Shown one piece after another: positions 22,901-26,771 of a stretch of DNA of 26,771 nt (positions within the stretch are counted from its first letter, which is position 1; the number at the start of each line of letters is the position of its first letter). The notes under the pieces are model-generated. The model was not told the origin of the DNA. It saw nothing but the letters and a program-made list of their open reading frames with translations, and made no database searches. Source of the stretch: an uncultured Corynebacterium sp. (GTDB taxonomy: Bacteria; Actinomycetota; Actinomycetes; Mycobacteriales; Mycobacteriaceae); contig NZ_CAMXWS010000026.1 in NCBI RefSeq assembly GCF_947253065.1, positions 1 to 26,771 on the forward strand, in the 5' to 3' direction. A program made the translations under genes and the position numbers.

Positions 22901-22929
22901 ACATTACAGCCGGCCCAAGGGGACTGCAA
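22901..22929 (-). promoter_or_regulatory. promoter of the small secreted protein gene
   Basis: On the minus strand, TTGCAG (22924-22929) and TAATGT (22901-22906) are separated by exactly 17 bases. This is the best -35/-10 pair in the window. It gives a leader of about 35 bases before the ATG at 22859. Confidence 0.7.
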
Positions 22930-23037
22930 GGTTATTAAGAAGTTTGCGGCAAGTATTTCTCGTGGTTACTCAGGTATTTTTCAGAAAGTGTGATGGTTGT
23001 GATTGGTCCGATTTCTGCACCTTAGAGCAAAAGTGAG

Positions 23038-23119
23038 CGTCGAGGAACGAAACTATTTCCGAATCCACACAGTTGAAGTGGGAAATATCGGGTGGGGGAC
23101 GGGTGGGCGTCGAGAAGCG
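23038..23119. repeat. dispersed direct repeat GCGTCGAG(G/A)A(A/G)CG
   Basis: GCGTCGAGGAACG (23038-23050) and GCGTCGAGAAGCG (23107-23119) match at 11 of 13 positions and lie 69 bases apart in non-coding DNA. They could be paired regulator sites; the role is unknown. Confidence 0.4.
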
Positions 23120-23166
23120 TGCGTGGGGTGAGTGACCTTGTGGCGACCTTAGAAAGATATGAAAAA

Positions 23167-23205
23167 ACTCCGCCCGGTGTGTGGAAGATCACACAAGGGC
23201 GGAGT
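23167..23205 (-). terminator. intrinsic terminator of the cyclophilin gene
   Basis: ACTCCGCCC pairs with GGGCGGAGT and an inner TGTGTG with CACACA (small bulge). On the minus strand the stem is followed by six T, about 20 bases after the stop at 23224. Confidence 0.9.
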
Positions 23206-23223
23206 GAGGTTTAGGGGAGTGAA

Positions 23224-24108
23224 TTAGGCGATGGAGGCCTTGTTGATCTTCACTTCCTCCTTCGGAGCGCCGTCGCCCGGGTTGGACATCATGGCCTCTT
23301 CCTCGTTCTCCGGCTCAGCGACCCCAGCCTCAGCGATCTTGTCCAGGGTGGCCAGGCCTTCCTCGTTGATCTCACCGAAGTAGGTGTACGCCGGTGCCAG
23401 CGGGGAATCGTCGTAGTTCAGGAAGAACTGGGAACCATTCGTATTCGGGCCTGAATTAGCCATCGCAATGGTGCCGCGCTCATAGATGACGTTCTGGTTC
23501 TGGCTCTCTGCCTCGTCATCGGCCGGGTACTCGTCGGAGAAGGTGAAGCCCGGGCCGCCGCTGCCGGTGCCGCTCGGGTCACCGCACTGGAGGACGTGGA
23601 TGCCCTCGGTGGTCAGACGGTGGCAGACCGTGTCGTCGTAGTAGCCCTCTTCGACCAGGTACTCAATCGCATTTACCGTGCACGGGGACACAGAACGATC
23701 CAAGGTCATGCCGATCGGTCCGGCGGAGGTGTCCAGCGTGATGTCCACTGTGCCCTCGGTGGAAACATTCTCAGTTTCCGGCAGGCCCTTGTAGAACTCG
23801 CCATTGCCGTCCTCGTCATAGGAACAGGTGACGGTCTTCTCCAGCGGGGTAGCGCGCTTCTTGCTCAGCGCGACCGGCTCCATCTCCTCCGGCTGTTCAG
23901 TCTGCTCATTGTTTTCGTCTTCGGCGACGACCTCTTCATCCGAACCCCACGTTGCGGCCAAGTAGATACCGCCACCGACAAGCGCGATGACTAGCAGGGC
24001 CATTGCTGCGATGGTCCACGGCTTGTTCTTTTCCTTGCGGTCACGGGACTTGAGCTCACGGTCAAGATCCTTCAGGGCATCCTTGCCGCGCTGCGCGTTA
24101 TTGCTCAC
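23224..24108 (-). CDS. membrane-anchored cyclophilin-type peptidyl-prolyl isomerase
   Basis: A 294-residue protein with a basic cytoplasmic N-terminus (1-30) and one uncleaved TM helix (about 31-53). An acidic Glu/Gln/Asn stalk (about 56-78) leads to an extracytoplasmic cyclophilin domain (about 115-290). Cyclophilin landmarks include CHRL (Arg164, equivalent to the catalytic Arg of FHR), MANSGPNTNGSQFFLN (216-231) and YTYFGEI (241-247). The domain has four cysteines (95, 143, 162, 175) that could form disulfides outside the cell. It should assist folding of exported proteins. GTG 24108 is supported by GGAGG nine bases upstream. In mycobacteria a similar gene follows rel; here the small secreted gene intervenes and the orientation is reversed. 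It is divergent from tpx. Confidence 0.9.
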   Translation of the reverse strand: MSNNAQRGKDALKDLDRELKSRDRKEKNKPWTIAAMALLVIALVGGGIYLAATWGSDEEVVAEDENNEQTEQPEEMEPVALSKKRATPLEKTVTCSYDEDGNGEFYKGLPETENVSTEGTVDITLDTSAGPIGMTLDRSVSPCTVNAIEYLVEEGYYDDTVCHRLTTEGIHVLQCGDPSGTGSGGPGFTFSDEYPADDEAESQNQNVIYERGTIAMANSGPNTNGSQFFLNYDDSPLAPAYTYFGEINEEGLATLDKIAEAGVAEPENEEEAMMSNPGDGAPKEEVKINKASIA

Positions 24109-24204
24109 GGACTTCGGCCTCCATCAGTAGGTGTCAGTGGTCAGATGGGTAATTAGAGTATCAGTACCTGGCTTGGGGCTGGTGCGTGCGTTCAAGTGTT
24201 TATT

Positions 24205-24210
24205 TAAGCT
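24205..24210 (+). promoter_or_regulatory. -10 box for a probably leaderless tpx transcript
   Basis: TAAGCT ends seven bases before the ATG at 24218. No ribosome site is visible between them. Confidence 0.4.
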
Positions 24211-24217
24211 GGGCGCC

Positions 24218-24718
24218 ATGGCTAATATCTCTTTCCGCAATGAACCGACGACCACCTCTGGCGAACTGCCCGCAGTGGGCAGTGCACTTCCGTCCTTCGA
24301 GCTGGTCGGCGGTGACATGAACACCGTCACTGATGCTGATTTTGCTGGTAAGCGCATCGTGCTCAATATCTTCCCGTCCGTGGACACCGGCGTATGTGCC
24401 CAGTCCGTTCGCCGTTTCAACGAGTTGGCCGCAGGCGCCGAGAACACAGTCGTGTTGTGCGTGTCCAAGGACCTGCCGTTTGCTCAGCAGCGTTTCTGTG
24501 GCGCCGAGGGCATTGACAATGTCGTCACCGCCTCCGCATTCCGCTCCACCTTCGGCGAGGACTTCGGCGTGATCATGGAAGGCTCCCCAATCAAGGGCCT
24601 GCTCGCACGTTCCGTTGTCGTCACCGATGCGGACCACAACATCGTCTACACCCAGCTTGCCGACGACATCGCTAACGAACCCGACTACGAAGCCGCCAAG
24701 GCAGCGCTGGAGAAGTAA
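24218..24718 (+). CDS. tpx: atypical 2-Cys peroxiredoxin, thiol peroxidase
   Basis: A 166-residue cytosolic peroxiredoxin reducing hydrogen and organic peroxides, usually recycled by thioredoxin. The peroxidatic site is PSVDTGVCAQS with Thr57 and Cys60. The resolving cysteine is Cys94 in RFCGAEG, in the position typical of Tpx, and the active-site Arg is probably Arg131. Length is exactly family size. ATG 24218 is chosen because the preceding in-frame sequence is unlike Tpx and a -10-like TAAGCT sits seven bases upstream. It is placed between the divergent cyclophilin gene and the metallo-hydrolase gene, a spot where I recall no tpx in mycobacteria, so it is probably a genus- or lineage-level insertion. 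Confidence 0.95.
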   Translation: MANISFRNEPTTTSGELPAVGSALPSFELVGGDMNTVTDADFAGKRIVLNIFPSVDTGVCAQSVRRFNELAAGAENTVVLCVSKDLPFAQQRFCGAEGIDNVVTASAFRSTFGEDFGVIMEGSPIKGLLARSVVVTDADHNIVYTQLADDIANEPDYEAAKAALEK

Positions 24719-24747
24719 AACGCGCTTTTGGTCTGCTGCATGCCGTC

Positions 24748-24753
24748 TACACT
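24748..24753 (+). promoter_or_regulatory. -10 box for a probably leaderless metallo-hydrolase transcript
   Basis: TACACT (fits TANANT) ends seven bases before the ATG at 24761, with no Shine-Dalgarno sequence. Confidence 0.5.
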
Positions 24754-24760
24754 GGCAGCT

Positions 24761-25441
24761 ATGCAGATCGCAGGATTCACCGCAGGACCGTTTGGCACCA
24801 ATACCTACGTCGTGATTAATTCCGGCGAGAATGCTTCCGGCAATGGCGCTTCTGACGCTACGCCGGAAGCATTCGTTATTGACCCGGGCAAAGATTCCTA
24901 TGCCCAGGTGCTGAAGATCGTGGAAGAGGCCGGTGCCGAGCTCGTTGCCGTCGTGCTCACCCACGGGCACATCGACCACACCCGCGACTGCGCTGAATTT
25001 GGGCTTCCCGTCTACATTCACCCAGACGATGAAGTCATGCTTGTCCCGAAATGGGGAGCCCCCGGCAACTTCGGCCAGATCTTCGAAGTTGACTCTATGA
25101 AGCAGCCAGAAGACCTGCGCCACCTTTCGGCAGGGGAGACCATGACTTTCGCTGGCATGGACTTCCGTATCGTGCACGCCCCGGGGCACTCGCCAGGATG
25201 TGCATTGCTCATCGCTCTGGATGAGGACGTTGTTTTCGCTGGAGACGTGCTTTTCGCCGGTTCCATTGGCCGTACCGATCTGCCGTTGTCCGATCCCGCC
25301 GCGATGGATCGATCGCTCGCCGGTCCAGTCTGGGACCTGGATGACGCGCTGACTGTCCTGCCCGGCCACGGGCCTGCCACAACGGTCGCGCATGAACGCG
25401 CCACAAACCCATATCTCAAGGCAGCGGGCCAGGCGCGCTAA
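24761..25441 (+). CDS. metallo-beta-lactamase fold hydrolase, glyoxalase II-like
   Basis: A 226-residue cytosolic metallo-hydrolase. The metal ligands are complete: THGHIDH (His68, His70, Asp72, His73), His143 in APGHSPG, Asp162 in FAGDVLF, and His203 in LPGHGP. FAGSIGRTDLP matches the glyoxalase II/YcbL-like branch. It probably cleaves a thioester of a small thiol, in this group perhaps mycothiol (inference). A Gly/Ser/Asn-rich loop (21-34) after the first strands is slightly longer than usual. ATG 24761 is selected by the -10 box seven bases upstream. The corresponding mycobacterial gene (Rv2581c-like) also directly precedes hisS. The stop codon forms part of the presumed hisS -10. Confidence 0.9.
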   Translation: MQIAGFTAGPFGTNTYVVINSGENASGNGASDATPEAFVIDPGKDSYAQVLKIVEEAGAELVAVVLTHGHIDHTRDCAEFGLPVYIHPDDEVMLVPKWGAPGNFGQIFEVDSMKQPEDLRHLSAGETMTFAGMDFRIVHAPGHSPGCALLIALDEDVVFAGDVLFAGSIGRTDLPLSDPAAMDRSLAGPVWDLDDALTVLPGHGPATTVAHERATNPYLKAAGQAR

Positions 25442-25444
25442 GAT
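25439..25444 (+). promoter_or_regulatory. -10 box for a probably leaderless hisS transcript
   Basis: TAAGAT overlaps the stop codon of the preceding gene and ends eight bases before the GTG at 25453. No ribosome site is visible. Confidence 0.4.
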
Positions 25445-25452
25445 CGACCGAC

Positions 25453-26739
25453 GTGACCACCGAGAAGAGCGAAAAGTTTCAGCCCCTGTCCGCGCCGAAA
25501 GGTGTGCCGGATTATGTGCCACCAGCATCCGCGACGTTCCATGCGGTGCGTTCGGAGTTTGTGAAGCAGGCGCACCTCGCCGGCTACCAGCACATTGAGC
25601 TGCCGATCTTCGAGGACACCACCCTCTTTGCCCGTGGCGTGGGTGAGTCGACTGATGTGGTGTCGAAGGAGATGTACACCTTCGCCGACCGTGGCGACCG
25701 CTCTGTGACTCTGCGCCCGGAGGGCACCGCAGGCGTCATGCGCGCGGTCATCGAGCACAATCTCGACCGTGGCCAGCTGCCGGTCAAACTCAACTACTAC
25801 GGGCCGTTCTTCCGTTACGAGCGCCCGCAGGCCGGCCGTTACCGCCAGTTGCAACAGGTCGGCGTCGAGGCGATCGGTGTTGATGATCCGCTTCTCGACG
25901 TCGAAGTCATCGCCCTCGCTGATCGCTGCTACCGCTCCATCGGCTTGTCTGGTTTCCGCCTTGAGCTGACCAGCCTGGGCGACCGGAACTGCCGTCCGGC
26001 CTACCGCCAGAAGCTGCAGGACTTCCTGCTCGACCTCCCACTGGATGAGGAGACCCGTCACCGCGCACAGATCAACCCGTTGCGCGTGCTGGACGACAAG
26101 CGCCCGGAGGTCCAGGAGATGACCGCCGACGCGCCGCTCATGCTCGACCACCTCGACGCGGACTGTCGCGAGCACTTCGAAACCGTCACGGGTTCCCTCG
26201 ATGACTTGGGCATCGAGTACGTGATCAATCCGCGCATGGTCCGTGGCTTGGATTACTACACCAAGACCTGTTTCGAGTTCGTCCACGACGGTCTCGGCGC
26301 ACAGTCCGGCATCGGCGGTGGCGGGCGTTACGACGGGCTCATGGCCCAGATCGGTGGACAGGATCTCTCCGGTATCGGTTTCGGCCTCGGTGTTGATCGT
26401 TCGATCCTCGCGCTCGAAGCCGAAGGCGTCACCATCGACGGTGTTGACCAGCGCGTCCAGGTCTACGGCGTCGCCATCGGTGCTGAAGCCACCAAGAAGA
26501 TGGCGCAGCTTATCGACGAACTCCGCGCCAACGGCATCTCCGCCGACATGGCCTACGGCGGTCGCGGGCTTAAGGGCGCAATGAAGGGTGCGGACCGCTC
26601 TGGTGCCCACACCGCGCTTGTCCTCGGTGACCGCGAGCTCGAAACTGGTGAAGTCACCGTGAAGAACCTCGAGGACCACTCCCAAAAGTCCGTGGCACTC
26701 GATGCCGGCGCGATCATCGACGCGATCTTCCTGCCCTAA
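25453..26739 (+). CDS. hisS: histidyl-tRNA synthetase
   Basis: A 428-residue class II synthetase charging tRNA-His. The N-terminal APKGVPDY segment (14-21) leads into the catalytic core. TLRPEGTAGVMRA (86-98), motif 2 with RYERPQAGRYRQLQQVGVE (121-139), the histidine-binding RGLDYYTKTCFEF, GGGRYDGL, and motif 3 GIGFGLGVDRSILALE are all present. The C-terminal anticodon-binding domain follows (about 335-428). The gene is complete, ending 32 bases before the window edge. GTG 25453 is 11 bases after the previous stop and lacks a Shine-Dalgarno site; a -10-like box eight bases upstream fits a leaderless start. Nothing recognisable lies in 26740-26771. Confidence 0.96.
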   Translation: MTTEKSEKFQPLSAPKGVPDYVPPASATFHAVRSEFVKQAHLAGYQHIELPIFEDTTLFARGVGESTDVVSKEMYTFADRGDRSVTLRPEGTAGVMRAVIEHNLDRGQLPVKLNYYGPFFRYERPQAGRYRQLQQVGVEAIGVDDPLLDVEVIALADRCYRSIGLSGFRLELTSLGDRNCRPAYRQKLQDFLLDLPLDEETRHRAQINPLRVLDDKRPEVQEMTADAPLMLDHLDADCREHFETVTGSLDDLGIEYVINPRMVRGLDYYTKTCFEFVHDGLGAQSGIGGGGRYDGLMAQIGGQDLSGIGFGLGVDRSILALEAEGVTIDGVDQRVQVYGVAIGAEATKKMAQLIDELRANGISADMAYGGRGLKGAMKGADRSGAHTALVLGDRELETGEVTVKNLEDHSQKSVALDAGAIIDAIFLP

Positions 26740-26771
26740 GTCGCTTCCTTTGGGGGCGCTTTCCCTCGTGC

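Larger units (their letters stand above)
22860..23223. other. 364-base stretch without a gene
   Basis: From left to right it holds the 5' leader and promoter of the small secreted gene (22860-22929) and an A+T-rich then G+C-rich unexplained part (22930-23160). The cyclophilin terminator (23167-23205) follows. The unexplained part contains a direct repeat and a bulged inverted repeat (TATTTC 23054-23059 with GAAATA 23082-23087, plus CCAC/GTGG inside). I see no gene with a start, ribosome site and reasonable length on either strand. Confidence 0.6.

Noticed and set aside
22992..23024. Ten-codon frame in the gene-free stretch before the cyclophilin terminator
   Set aside because: No ribosome site or promoter at a fitting distance; too short to support.
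24200..25528. 442-codon open frame on the minus strand across tpx, the metallo-hydrolase and hisS
   Set aside because: It crosses three real genes in the opposite direction, so it is a shadow frame.
25438..26685. 415-codon open frame on the minus strand opposite hisS
   Set aside because: It is the antisense shadow of a complete hisS with all class II motifs; high G+C codon bias keeps the opposite frame open. No family-like sequence or ribosome site.

Overview
This window looks like a chromosomal segment of a Corynebacterium or a close mycolic-acid actinobacterium. Three observations support that. The DNA is moderately G+C rich, with many GTG starts. The genes include the phosphatidylinositol-mannoside (PIM) pathway genes pgsA, patA and pimA and an actinobacterial-type SecD. 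The gene order from thrS to hisS follows what I recall of the Mycobacterium tuberculosis block Rv2614c-Rv2580c, and the dciAE-apt-rel trio is the one described in C. glutamicum. I did not run any search; species-level identity is not claimed.

Layout. At 78-2825 (minus strand) are a glutathionyl-hydroquinone-reductase-like protein and a 14-TM-type MFS exporter. Divergent from the exporter is a membrane-tethered CopC-domain copper protein (2972-3625), with a CsoR-type copper operator in its promoter region. From 3796 to 9586 (plus) runs a tightly packed group: thrS, a HIT-family hydrolase, PI-phosphate synthase, PIM acyltransferase, PimA mannosyltransferase and a small membrane protein. Next come tesB (9650) and yebC (10590), then the Holliday-junction genes ruvC-ruvA-ruvB (11442-13696). 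The secretion genes yajC, secD and secF follow, then the lipoprotein gene dciAE, apt and the (p)ppGpp synthetase/hydrolase rel (13777-22310). Downstream, on the minus strand, are a small secreted repeat-containing protein of unknown function (22500-22859) and a membrane-anchored cyclophilin (23224-24108), each followed by a strong terminator. The window closes with tpx, a glyoxalase-II-like metallo-beta-lactamase hydrolase and hisS on the plus strand.

Functionally most of this is housekeeping: tRNA charging, PIM/LAM lipid synthesis, recombination, Sec translocation, stringent response and extracytoplasmic folding. I see no tRNA, rRNA, CRISPR array, prophage or insertion sequence. The least explained parts are the small secreted protein and its 364-base upstream region, and a 16-bp perfect inverted repeat with a third degenerate copy just after rel. 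Also notable are a small membrane protein that looks like the N-terminal half of a mycobacterial NUDIX protein, and a recurring TAAGNT-like -10 box 6-8 bases before start codons that points to leaderless transcripts.
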